The position numbers were made by a program, and so were the translations under genes. A stretch of 64,000 nucleotides of DNA from Aphrocallistes beatrix (Eukaryota; Porifera; Hexactinellida; Sceptrulophora; Aphrocallistidae). The stretch lies in NCBI GenBank assembly GCA_963281255.1, contig OY725490.1, forward strand, positions 6,696,001 through 6,760,000, given 5' to 3'. Below, piece after piece: positions 1-9,237 of this stretch (positions are counted from its first letter, which is position 1; each line of letters starts with the position of its first letter). The notes beneath the pieces are model-generated. The model worked only from the letters and a program-made list of their open reading frames with translations, was not told the origin of the DNA and ran no database searches.

Positions 1-2
1 GT

Positions 3-377
3 CTAAGTACTTACAAAATATTCATTACTTCCCACATCATCGCATTGTTCCTATTTTTAACAGGATTAACTGTCTTCTTTTTGTACAACACTTTGGACAT
101 TTTCTTAACAAAGCCTTGCTATTTCGAAGTTGTCTACAATATTCCAATGCAGAATTTCGCTTTGAGTTTAGAAACCAGACTTGGTATCAGCTCTTCCCTG
201 CTCTCATTTTGGAACTATTTTAAAATTATCATAGAATTGTTGTATGTCTTAGCACTGGTCGCACCCAGCTTGTTATTCCTTACCGCGTGGGCTTTCCAAG
301 TCCTTACCCGTGGAAGTACAAAGAGAAAGAGTATATTTCGTTTTAACAGAGCATTTATTCAACCTCTACTAACCTAA
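3..377 (+). CDS. C-terminal part of an unrecognised membrane protein (5' end outside window)
   Basis: The frame is open from the left edge of the window to a TAA at 375-377, so this is the 3' end of a gene that starts upstream. There is no in-frame ATG near the left end. Two strongly hydrophobic stretches are visible, one in the first 25 residues and one around ELLYVLALVAPSLLFLTAWAF, followed by a short basic tail (RGSTKRKS). A pyrimidine-rich tract ending in AG at 62-63 could be a splice acceptor, in which case the coding exon would start at 64. The family is not recognised. The gene converges on the minus-strand membrane ORF that ends at 457. Confidence 0.45.
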   Translation, partial: LSTYKIFITSHIIALFLFLTGLTVFFLYNTLDIFLTKPCYFEVVYNIPMQNFALSLETRLGISSSLLSFWNYFKIIIELLYVLALVAPSLLFLTAWAFQVLTRGSTKRKSIFRFNRAFIQPLLT

Positions 378-456
378 CCTATCATTGATCATACATGTTA
401 ACTTTTACAATATTATATAGATAATCATCCATTCATTTGAATAAACTTTCTTATAA

Positions 457-1098
457 TTATTCATATAATAGAATTTCTATTTTCAAACGGAATGAAGAAT
501 ATATCCATGGGGACAGGTCCCAAGGGGGAGGGGCATCCGGGGCATTAGCAAAATCATAGTAATGCCCCTGGAATTTATTTCTTTGATCCCACCTCGCCCT
601 GAGCTTGGTGAATACCTGTTTCCGAAGTGAATAGCCGTAATATCGATTCGTCAGGTATGAAAGCAAGAAAGAAGAAAGTAAAAACTGCGAAATTATACCA
701 ATGCCAAGAATGAAAAGAAACAAATACAATTCTGGATACATGTAGGTGATTCCAATGAGAGGAAAGTTACGAATACAACTACTATGGAAATGATCTTCCA
801 AGTATTTACGGAGATAATAAGAGGATACACTGAGCACCCCCAAGTATAAAATATTTACATTTTCTATGAACAAAATGCATATTAGGATGATATCTTTCTT
901 GATTATTGTATTGTAGTTAAAGAGAATTTTTGCACGTCTCTGTACTTCAATCTGGCTTACATCCTTGTAGTATTTGTATTCTCGATACGTTTGTAAAAGA
1001 TGGTTTAATAAATAAATAATTAATACTAAAGCAGTTAAAAGCAGAATAATAAAAAGTAACAAATAAAATAAACTCTCAAATCGCACTAATATTTCCAT
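457..1098 (-). CDS. Hypothetical multi-pass membrane protein, 213 aa
   Basis: The ORF starts with an ATG and has about three to four hydrophobic segments: near residues 9-33, two in the 70-95 range, and one near 118-146. A cytosol-like tail follows, rich in basic and aromatic residues, with a run of three prolines. I do not recognise the family. The composition is AT-rich but the hydrophobic pattern is regular, which argues for a real product or one large exon of it. It converges with the membrane ORF at 3-377, and the two could be related members of a lineage-specific family; that is inference only. Confidence 0.4.
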   Translation of the reverse strand: MEILVRFESLFYLLLFIILLLTALVLIIYLLNHLLQTYREYKYYKDVSQIEVQRRAKILFNYNTIIKKDIILICILFIENVNILYLGVLSVSSYYLRKYLEDHFHSSCIRNFPLIGITYMYPELYLFLFILGIGIISQFLLSSFLLSYLTNRYYGYSLRKQVFTKLRARWDQRNKFQGHYYDFANAPDAPPPWDLSPWIYSSFRLKIEILLYE

Positions 1099-1298
1099 TT
1101 AGGTTATATGAATAATATAGACATGAGTGCCAATTTATAGTTGATAATTAGTAAGGTAGTTCCTTTGAGGTAATGCTAATTGTTGTGTTTGCAAAGATAT
1201 AATATTTGGAGATGATTTAAGTTTCCAGGAACAATTCCATTCAGATATGACATTAGTATATTATTCAATCCCATGACACAATACATTGTAAGTATATT

Positions 1299-1539
1299 AA
1301 TCTAAGTTGACTAATTCATTGAAAGATGATGAAGAATTATGAATTATTCAATTAATGAATTATTCAAAATCTCAAACATTAGTGAAGATTCTATGCCTAA
1401 AAGTGGTTAAAAAGTTGCTCATGTTATATACCTCTAACATTGCTCAGTCCCTAAGAGAAATGCCAAATATTTTTTTCATTATTTTAGTTTCAAATTTTGA
1501 GTAATTCATTGATAATTCATGAATTAGTCAACTTAGATT
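1299..1539. mobile_element. MITE-like element with 21-bp perfect terminal inverted repeats
   Basis: The 21 bases at 1299-1319 are the exact reverse complement of 1519-1539, and the similarity continues inward imperfectly for about 35 more bases on each side. The 241-bp AT-rich interior has no ORF. Size, terminal inverted repeats and lack of coding capacity fit a non-autonomous DNA transposon. A clear target-site duplication was not found. Confidence 0.6.
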
Positions 1540-1602
1540 TTAGTTACATCCAAGGAATGAATTCAGCATTATATTATATTACGTTGCTAAACCTCCCCTC
1601 CA

Positions 1603-1736
1603 TTACATTTTCTTACTAATACTTACACGTACATTTTCTTACTAATACTTACACGTTACATTTTCTTACTAATACTTACACGTTACATTTTCTTACTAAT
1701 ACTTACACGTTACATTTTCTTACTAATACTTACACG
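1603..1736. repeat. 27-bp minisatellite, five copies
   Basis: Five head-to-tail copies of a 27-bp unit containing TTTTCTTACTAATACTTACA run from 1603 to 1736; the second copy lacks one base. On the minus strand each unit contains GTAAGTATTAG, which resembles a splice-donor consensus. The copies are almost identical, which suggests recent expansion. Confidence 0.85.
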
Positions 1737-1739
1737 AGT

Positions 1740-2987
1740 CATTAGCACTGTTTCACAATTATCATTGCACATTGCACCATTAGTGTTAATTCGGGATAAA
1801 TTAGGGACACTCAAATTAAAAAGCAATTCACTTTGAATGCATTTTATGGTAGGCGCTTCAACGCTCGTTACTTTTACTGACTGAATCATGTCCAGATAAT
1901 ATAAACGCTTAATTATAATCCCTAAATCTAGTTAAAATATTACATCGCTGTAGAGAATGCTTGTAACATCCTCCTAGATATATAACATTAAATTATCCAG
2001 CAATGTAGTCTGTGTACGATATATATAGTATTGGCAAATAATGCTATTAATTCAGTTCTATCAATAATAATAATAATACTGATCCTGGCCTACTGAATAC
2101 ACGACCATGTATGCCAACGAGTCAGCCAAAAATTAGAAGGTTAGTATATAATTTTTCTCTGAGGTTTGCCTCTTATAGCACTTCTAACTTTGTTTAGGAG
2201 ATTTCACCCAGATTGTAAACCCCCTGAGACATATCAGCATGGATTCGGGGGTATATAAATCTATAAACTTTTACTTTACTTTACGTATATGCAAACAGTA
2301 CAATGTAGAAATGTAGATTTTGAGATAAAATTTAAATAAAAAATTCAACCCCATTCAAATTATAGACAAAAAATTCCTTAAAGAATTTGACATAAGTTCG
2401 GAATTATTTTAGCGCGGGTCGATTAAAAGAACCGCCATTAATTCCCTTGAATGCATGCTGAGTACAAACTTAGCCAAGTGTTCCTGAGAGCCATGGTCCA
2501 CTGGTGTCCAGTGTTGTCCTAAGGCCTGATTACAAGGTGTCAGCACTCATTCACTCAGTCCGGTCACTCATTGCCAAGCTATTCCAATATCTGAGCACTC
2601 CTTGCAGTGAGTTTAAGCTGGGACAACTTTTTAATGAAAAAATCGTAGTGGGTTCGTATGAAATGTATCGGATGGAATTTTAACTTTGAGTTGTGCCCAG
2701 CTCTCTATTCTGATAATTCTGATGCCTGCACTACTAGACATGTAATCTGAGTGACTGGATCCAACTGAGCTGATCCATTCCTGAATGAATGTCAGTGTCC
2801 ATTGTCTTAGCCCTTATGTAAATTTGATTGAATGAATGCACGAATTGAATACATAGCACCTAAATGAGAAATGGGGGAGAGATAGTTAGATGCTCTAGTA
2901 TCTATCTAGTTCAAGTAAGGTAGTAATCTAGTGAAGTAGTAATTTAAGGGGATGAGAGAGAAAGGAGACTCATCAGACCTTTCTTCT
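1740..2987. other. Non-coding spacer
   Basis: No supported ORF was seen. At about 2195-2290 there is a GC-richer block, with paired C-rich and G-rich short runs, that ends in CTTTA repeats. It could be the 3' tail of an old retroelement, but this is weak. The rest is AT-rich spacer that probably includes the 3' UTR of the downstream minus-strand SR-protein gene. Confidence 0.4.
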
Positions 2988-3800
2988 CTAGTAGCTCTCT
3001 GGTGATGAAGATCTGTACTTCGAGCGGCGTGGACTCCTGTCGCGGTCCCGAGAACGGGTTCGGGATCTAGATCGGCTCCAGGATCGGGAACGAGAGTATC
3101 TCTTGCGACTGCTGCTGGTGCCTCCGCCTCCGCCTCCGCCGCTCCCGCTCTCAGCTCGAACTCGGATGACTGAGGTCTCTCCTTCGTGTGAGCGGAACTT
3201 CGTATCGTCTAGTTCGTCGATTGCATACTCCATTGCGCGTCTGCTTTTGAATTCCAACACACCAGTTCCGTCTCTGTAGGCGTCTGCAAAGCAGATCTCT
3301 CCAGCCGGTCTGAAGTGGTCCTTTAGATCCTGCCAGCTGCCACTGGGAGGCATGCCAGTGACAATAATCCTGTAGTCCGTGCGTTTAGGTCTCCCCCTAT
3401 AGGAGGACCCTCCCCTACTCCCTCCGAACCCACCCCCTCCGCCGCTGTACCCCCCGTACCCCCCACCGCCCCCTCCACCCCCTCCGCCTCCGCCCCCGCC
3501 CCCGCCTCCTCCGTAGCTTCCACCCCCGTATCCCTCGTTCCGCGACCCCTTCGGCACCTCCACTCTCAGCCGACAGCCGTCCATGTCGTACCCGTCACGA
3601 CTGCGAACCGCGTCCCTAGCATCCATCTGATCTTCGAACTCGATGAAAGCGAATGCGGGCATCCTTCTCCCACGAATGTGAAGGTCGATGTCCCGTATCT
3701 TCCCGAACTTGTAGAAGATGTCCTCTATGTCCTTGTTCCTGACATCTTCGGGGAGATTGCCAACGTAAACGCGGCAATCGTTATTGTTACCAGGGTGCAT
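2988..3800 (-). CDS. SRSF1: SR splicing factor, SRSF1/SRSF9-like
   Basis: This 270-aa protein has the SRSF1 layout: a first RRM ([12 protein letters not shown] and AFAFIEFED as RNP-like motifs), a glycine hinge, a second pseudo-RRM with the family signature SWQDLKDH, and a C-terminal RS domain. SR proteins of this type bind exonic enhancers and help choose splice sites in the nucleus. The start is the ATG at 3798-3800 (MHPGNNND); the longer open frame upstream has no ATG. The hinge is unusually long and almost pure glycine, with one uninterrupted run of about 18. The gene has no intron. SRSF9 is the main alternative name, since the two paralogues are vertebrate-specific splits. Confidence 0.88.
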   Translation of the reverse strand: MHPGNNNDCRVYVGNLPEDVRNKDIEDIFYKFGKIRDIDLHIRGRRMPAFAFIEFEDQMDARDAVRSRDGYDMDGCRLRVEVPKGSRNEGYGGGSYGGGGGGGGGGGGGGGGGGYGGYSGGGGGFGGSRGGSSYRGRPKRTDYRIIVTGMPPSGSWQDLKDHFRPAGEICFADAYRDGTGVLEFKSRRAMEYAIDELDDTKFRSHEGETSVIRVRAESGSGGGGGGGTSSSRKRYSRSRSWSRSRSRTRSRDRDRSPRRSKYRSSSPESY

Positions 3801-4275
3801 AGACTTATACGTCTTGACGGTTAGATTTATATCAACTAAATACAAATTGTGTTAGAAACAAACCTATTTATACAAATCTAAAATTGGAGATGTATAGATT
3901 CGGTATGCACCAATTCTACCATGCACCTTAATGGGCAATTAATATTTAGTTGTTAGTGTGAAGAGACTACTGCAATGTGAAAGGATGTGGTTTGGCTACT
4001 TATCATTGTAGTACGAGATTAGTGACGAATACAGAAGCATCAGGAATACCTGATACGATAGCCGAGTTAAGGTGAATATTACTTCTATTATTACATATGT
4101 CAAAATATTATGTTGCACTAATTCAATTAATCAAAGTAAAAGGGAATCGCCAATATAGAATGTATTAATGCCTCGGTTAATTGGACAAAATAAAACTAGC
4201 TTTATTTTCTTCAAATCGAGGATATAAAATGTCAATGACTCCATTAATTAATATAAAGCAATCAAATAATATCAT
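3801..4275. other. Non-coding spacer between SRSF1-like and TMEM18
   Basis: AT-rich with no supported ORF. It must hold the promoter and 5' UTR of the SRSF1-like gene and the 3' end of TMEM18. No repeat or RNA gene was recognised. Confidence 0.5.
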
Positions 4276-4728
4276 TCATTTAGTTTTCTTAGCTTTCTCT
4301 TGTAACTCCAATCTCTTGAGTTCAATAAGGTCGTTACCAGCTCTAAGTACTGCTAGTATCACGATAACGAATATATTCACTAAGATGGGCATGTTAAAAA
4401 TGAACGTTATGAAGAGACCTGCCGAGTCAAAGTACGCATCATTTGCAAAGCTCTCCCAATGTATACTAGCATACTCGTTAAGCAATTCAGAAGCAAGTGC
4501 TAGCCCAGTCAATACTATCATCATGACACACTGGTAGAGAAGCGATTTCCGCAGGCAGAGACTTAATAATAGGCAAGATAGGTGGAATGTAATGACACCG
4601 ATTAACCAGGGCTGTTTCCAGTCGGTGCTATAGAGGATTTCGAGCATGATGCTATTCTGTTCTTCATCACCAGGGAAAGGAGGGAGCCATGAACTGAAAT
4701 TGAAAAAATCAGGAAAAACAGTCTCCAT
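4276..4728 (-). CDS. TMEM18: Transmembrane protein 18
   Basis: The 150-aa product matches TMEM18 along its length. It has the DWKQPWLIGVITFH block before the first membrane segment, the YFDSAGLFITFIFNMPILVN block in the third or fourth segment, and a lysine-rich tail. Family length is about 140 aa. TMEM18 is an inner nuclear membrane protein whose basic tail binds DNA. The start is the ATG at 4726-4728, preceded by an acceptor-like CAG four bases upstream. It is a single exon on the same strand as CCDC47, which ends about 210 bp upstream of it. Confidence 0.88.
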   Translation of the reverse strand: METVFPDFFNFSSWLPPFPGDEEQNSIMLEILYSTDWKQPWLIGVITFHLSCLLLSLCLRKSLLYQCVMMIVLTGLALASELLNEYASIHWESFANDAYFDSAGLFITFIFNMPILVNIFVIVILAVLRAGNDLIELKRLELQEKAKKTK

Positions 4729-4937
4729 TTTCTGCGACTGTAAACGACTATAATTGGAAAATACGGAATTTATGTAATAATAATTAGAAAAAAAAAAGCA
4801 TTTCTATGTATTTAGTGGCTATAAATGCATCCGCGATCAAATCAGAAACTATCAGGCATCTAATAATACATTCAGAATAGACCTATATTCAGTGTGTAAG
4901 CTAGCATATAAACATTTACAATTACAAGCAAGCATGT

Positions 4938-6470
4938 CTATTTCACCTTCACAATCTTAGCCTGCACTCCCGACTTCTTCATCTGCTTCTTCCGGTCCTT
5001 CTCTTCCATTTTCTTAGCTTTGTTCGGGTCAGTTTCCTGCATCAGCAAGTCATGAGCTGCCTTGGCCTTCTCCACTTTCTTCTTCTGTGCTGCTTCCATC
5101 CTTTGAGTGTTCTTTTTCTTATCCATCCCCTCTTGGAACTTGGCGCGGTTTTTCTGTGTCTTCTGATGCGTTTCTCTACTCAGTTTTAGTTTCCTGATTC
5201 GATCGATTAACATCATCGCTAATTGGGTCATTGGAAGCATTCTCGCCATATCGTTAGAATTGGCGCCTAGAGTCTTACGCTTTGTAGGCACAATTAACTT
5301 CAGAATTATCCTAGCAGTTGGCTTCTGTGGTTCTGTAACAACATCTGGATCGTTGTCCGCCTTCGTCCCTATATATTGATCGGAGATGTGGAGTGATTCG
5401 AAGCATTCAAAATTCGTTTCGATTATTTTCGCGATTTGTGTAGAGATTATGCTGGTGATTGCTTCCTGGCTTTCACATGCGGTTACTAACAACCCCTGAG
5501 AGAATCCGAACTTGTCACATGGGACCTTTGTTCCCGCGAAAAATATCAAGTCTTCATAATCCTTCAGCATTCGAGACAGCTGTTTTTTCGAAGCTAGCGC
5601 ACATACCACATGTTCTGTCTCCTCAATGGGAAGCATCGCTGTTATGGTAATCCTGTCCGGGACCGACTTTATGATCGTGACTAGCCGAGAGATCAGGTCG
5701 TGTCTTTTGTCTAGGGTTATCTCCACCATCATTCCGTCACACCCAACTCTCCCTGAGCACCAAAGCCTGAACACATCTTCTCTTTCCTTCAGGAATTTAT
5801 GCTCCGTATCCTTGATGCCTACGAGTGAGAAATTATCGTACAACAAGTCTGCGTTCGATTCGAACCAAGCTGTAACCATCTTCTCTCCACGTGCGCGTCC
5901 GATTAGAAAACAGATCAGGTACACACATATTCCGACCACCATGAACATCTCTCCGAGGTAAGCATCATTGCGATACACGGATGGTTGTTCTAACTGAACG
6001 TCTTCAGTGTCTCCGTAACTCTTTGATCCTGCGGTTTCTGCATCCTCTATGTCTACTTCATCATCATCCCAGGAAAATTCATCTCTGCCATCCAGATCTA
6101 GATAAGACATTTATTTCTTAATAAAAGTCAAATTATGAATAATTAAATTGATTTTTTAATTCTATTCCATCTCACCTTCACCCTCTGTACCTTCTTTCTC
6201 ATCTTTATCGCTACCTTCATCTTCATTCCAGGTGGCGGCGTTATCTAACTCTGTCTCCTCCGTACTCTCCGATTGATCTTGCCCCAGTTGAGAATCCAAT
6301 TCGTTTTCAGAAATATAAGGGTCAGTTTCATCCTCTAGATCTTGATCAAAATTTTCAATCACTCTTCTCTGTCCTCTCCGAGGACTTTCTGAACCTGTCA
6401 GGGCTATTGACAGCAAGGCGAGACAAGTAAACAGAAGTAAACAATAACATAAATACTTGTTCAGATGCAT
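4938..6470 (-). CDS. CCDC47: CCDC47 (PAT complex subunit), two exons
   Basis: Exon 1 is 6176-6470 and exon 2 is 4938-6097. The 78-nt intron has a GAAG|GTGAGA donor and a TATCTAG acceptor, and the reading phase is kept across the join. The product is about 484 aa, close to the usual length of CCDC47. It has a signal peptide (LCYCLLLFTCLALLSIAL), an acidic lumenal region, one membrane segment (MVVGICVYLICFLIG), a cytosolic domain with LWCSGRVGCDGM, and a lysine-rich coiled-coil tail. With Asterix, CCDC47 forms the intramembrane chaperone complex that protects multipass proteins at the ER translocon. Each exon alone looks like a separate small gene, so the join matters. Confidence 0.88.
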
Positions 6471-6644
6471 TTACGCTATAAAATCTAATTTTATAAAATA
6501 GAAAAAAATCTGGATAAATTACTATTTGCATTTGAATTTATCTGATTGGACTGAATTATATTCTAAATCAATCAAACAAAATTAGTTAAAAGTTGAATCA
6601 AAAATAGTGAAAAGAGTAGGTAGAAAACTAAAAAAGTTGATGCT

Positions 6645-7196
6645 TCATGATAATTGTGCGTTTTTTTGACGTTGAATCTTCAATCGGGTCGGATATCTAT
6701 GATTGACCGTCTTTTCTACTTTGGCTGGAGGAGATTGACTTTGTGAACATTTTCTTGTAGGTGGATTCCTCTTTCTTTCATGTTCTGTTCGGATGTGAGT
6801 TTTGAGATCGTGTTTCAAGGTGCATTTTTTAAAGCAAATATAACAAGTGTATGTTTTTTCTTTTTGCATGAGATGTGGCTGCTTAGAATGTTTTGCATAA
6901 CGAGTTGGACTAAGAGGTTTCTCCCCTTCATGCAGAAGAAAGTGCGTACACATATCTTTTACTTGCTGAGACCTGTTAGGACATTCTTTATACATATAAG
7001 CCCTCTTCCTCACTTCGAGGTTAGGACGTGGGATTTTATCGGTACAAGCTGTTTGTAACTGAACTTCTTTGTTGATACCGAATTCGCACTGGTTATCGTA
7101 TATATAATATTCCCCATTCCCACCTCGGACCTCGAGAATACGCAGCTCATCTACGTTATTCGGTACGCGAAAGAAATCATCTTTCCTTGGTTCCAT
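6645..7196 (-). CDS. Small C2H2 zinc-finger protein
   Basis: This 183-aa ORF has one intact C2H2 finger (CYICFKKC...HIRTEH, spacing C-X2-C-X12-H-X4-H). Before it is a stretch that looks like eroded fingers: a single Cys, then His residues, and a HEGEKP segment like the usual TGEKP linker. The C-terminus is basic. It is probably a DNA-binding nuclear protein; its target is unknown. The start is the ATG at 7194-7196. No orthologue is recognised. Confidence 0.6.
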   Translation of the reverse strand: MEPRKDDFFRVPNNVDELRILEVRGGNGEYYIYDNQCEFGINKEVQLQTACTDKIPRPNLEVRKRAYMYKECPNRSQQVKDMCTHFLLHEGEKPLSPTRYAKHSKQPHLMQKEKTYTCYICFKKCTLKHDLKTHIRTEHERKRNPPTRKCSQSQSPPAKVEKTVNHRYPTRLKIQRQKNAQLS

Positions 7197-7596
7197 TCAT
7201 GAATCTAATCGTATGACGTGTGTGTAAAAATACTTTGACAAATTCCTTACTTATTTAAAGTAAATAAGAATTGAATCATTGAGTGGAAATATCATGTGAG
7301 TAATCAAGGAATGAACTCCAATTTCTATCATAAAATTAATCTTTAAATCGCATGCATCCGAATTTTGATCATTTTAGAGGGGACACCAGTATTATTCGAA
7401 TACTGATTACCAATAAACGATCTTGGTATACATCTTTCTACAGTATACTGTAAGACTATACTCAAATACGTACAAGAATGATCATATAATAGGCAATAGT
7501 TATATCAAATGAGTTGCTTTCAGCCGTGATCGTTTTGCTGAAGTTTAAGAGATAATCACTTGAATTGATTTTTTTAAGAAATATGTGTTCTGTCAA

Positions 7597-7885
7597 GTTC
7601 CGTAAATTAGGTACTCATATTTCCCGGAATGGTTCCGTTCCGTTCCGTAAATTAGGTATGTCCATGCATTATTTATTTTAGTAGAGGTATTTAAAAAATC
7701 GTATAGAGGTGAACATAGATGTTCACCTCTGTATACGATTTTTAAATACCTCTCCTAAAATAAACAATGCATGGACATACCTAATTTACGGAACTTGACG
7801 GAACGGTTCCGGAATTTTAAATGCCTATTTTACGGAATATCCCATTCCGGATATTATAAATGCCTAATTTACGGAGTAATCCGTA
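7597..7885. repeat. Large palindrome (foldback) built on a CCTAATTTACGGA motif
   Basis: Bases 7642-7715 and 7720-7794 are near-perfect inverted copies of about 74 bp (roughly four small differences) around a 4-base loop. The similarity continues outward through TTCCG-rich sequence to about 7624 and 7813. The motif TCCGTAAATTAG or its reverse also appears near 7597 and again twice near 7865-7890. The structure would form a very stable hairpin. It looks like a foldback DNA transposon or nested copies of one MITE. Confidence 0.75.
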
Positions 7886-8049
7886 AATTAGCTATGTCCC
7901 AATGCACGCTATATCACTCATGGGATGTCATGTCCTCAACTTATATCAAATTTCATTAGTTTGTTGCTTATCCTTTTCGAATGTGCAAAAACGTTCTCCA
8001 AAACAGTAATTCCCTCGTCCCATTTCTGAAATCATATTGCCGGCGTTAG

Positions 8050-8160
8050 AGTGAATCCTGTTCCCGTTCAAATATTGCTCTCCGTACAATATTCTCTTGA
8101 GGAATTTTCTCAAGGGGATAATGTTCGGGGAATATTGGTATAGAGAAACAGGATTCTCTG
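8050..8160. repeat. Second foldback element
   Basis: Imperfect arms meet at 8096-8101 (CTTGAG) and 8109-8114 (CTCAAG) and close again at the ends with GAATCCTGTT (8053-8062) and AACAGGATTC (8147-8156). The whole 110-bp block is self-complementary with mismatches, consistent with an old foldback MITE. Confidence 0.6.
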
Positions 8161-8298
8161 ACAACGGGATGACTATGTAAAACCTCAATGCAGGGTTTAA
8201 AAAAGTGCTCGTTTTGTCTCATCCTTGTTCTTACAAAAGGAAGTAGACAATCATAAATTATGAATAAATAAAACCTTCAAAGAAGGAGGTATTAATTA

Positions 8299-9144
8299 AA
8301 AAGTCCATTGCGCATGACCAATTGACACATTGCGCATGATCAATTGCACATTGCGCGCGATTGGTTGGACTAAGTCCATTGCGCATGATCAATTGACCAA
8401 TTGTGCATGATCTATCATCACTTTGCACTTAATATGCAAAAATCACAAAATATTTCGATATATGCAAAACTATTCCAAAAATTAGAGGTATTGAAAAGTC
8501 GAGAGAGCATGCTCCTTACATTTATACCTTCTTTATGTTCAAAAAAGGTACAAGTATTTACTGATTTGAATCTACTACATGCGCCCTAGATACTGTACTT
8601 CCCGTACGGAGTATCACCTATAAAAATCCTGATGTAAAATTGGTTTAAATTAGTTCGAGAAGTTTCATATACTACGTAATAACTTCCTACTATTATAAGT
8701 AGGTATGATGCTGGTAACCAATGGAGGAATGGCGGAACTTTCGTCCCCTGAAATGCCCTTTTCGCACCTAATGATTTCTCAATCAAAATGCCTCATTTTC
8801 ACCCTTTTTTTCAAACTACTCCACTCCAAAAGCCTCAATTTCCGTTCCTTACATATTAGTGCCCGTTTATTTTGGTCTCTAATGAGACAAAAATTCCAGG
8901 GACGAAAGTTCTGCTTACCCCAATGGAGTATATAACGAGCATGCTCTCTCGACTTTTTATTATAAGGATTTCCAATCTCCAACTAAAACGCCTCGTACCG
9001 AGCAGACAATCCTATCAATCGGACCTAAAAGCCTCCATTCTTCACCATTGGGATTGTATTCCTCCCTAATGTGGCAATTGATCATCCGCAATGCGTCAAT
9101 TGATCATGCGCAATGTGACGATTGCGCATGCGCAATGGACTTTT
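8299..9144. mobile_element. Nested inverted-repeat element with TTGCGCATG-rich termini
   Basis: The outer arms begin AAGTCCATTGCGCATG at about 8301 and end CATGCGCAATGGACTT at about 9142; each arm carries several copies of ATTGCGCATGATCAATTG over about 80 bp. Inside them is a 21-bp inverted pair at 8494-8514 and 8937-8957, and inside that a 13-bp pair at 8735-8747 and 8899-8911. No convincing transposase ORF is present. A TTAA follows the right end directly and lies one base from the left end, so a TTAA target is possible. It is best read as a non-autonomous DNA transposon, perhaps several nested ones. Confidence 0.6.
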
Positions 9145-9237
9145 AATATATGAAAGAAGACTTGATATGTGTGATATCATACTGTTTAATTTTCAAATGA
9201 ATTATTGTAATATTCTCAATACAATGGAACTAGTATA

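Noticed and set aside
1600-1740. CRISPR array
   Set aside because: The units are directly adjacent with no unique spacers, in a eukaryotic genome.
3323-3523. Glycine/glutamate-rich ORF opposite frame in the SRSF1-like gene
   Set aside because: It is a frame shadow of the GC-rich glycine hinge with no independent homology.
6162-6470. Separate small secreted acidic protein of 102 aa
   Set aside because: Splice signals and phase join it to the next ORF as the signal-peptide exon of CCDC47.
7946-8188. 80-aa ORF in the foldback region
   Set aside because: It lies across an inverted-repeat element and has no domain.
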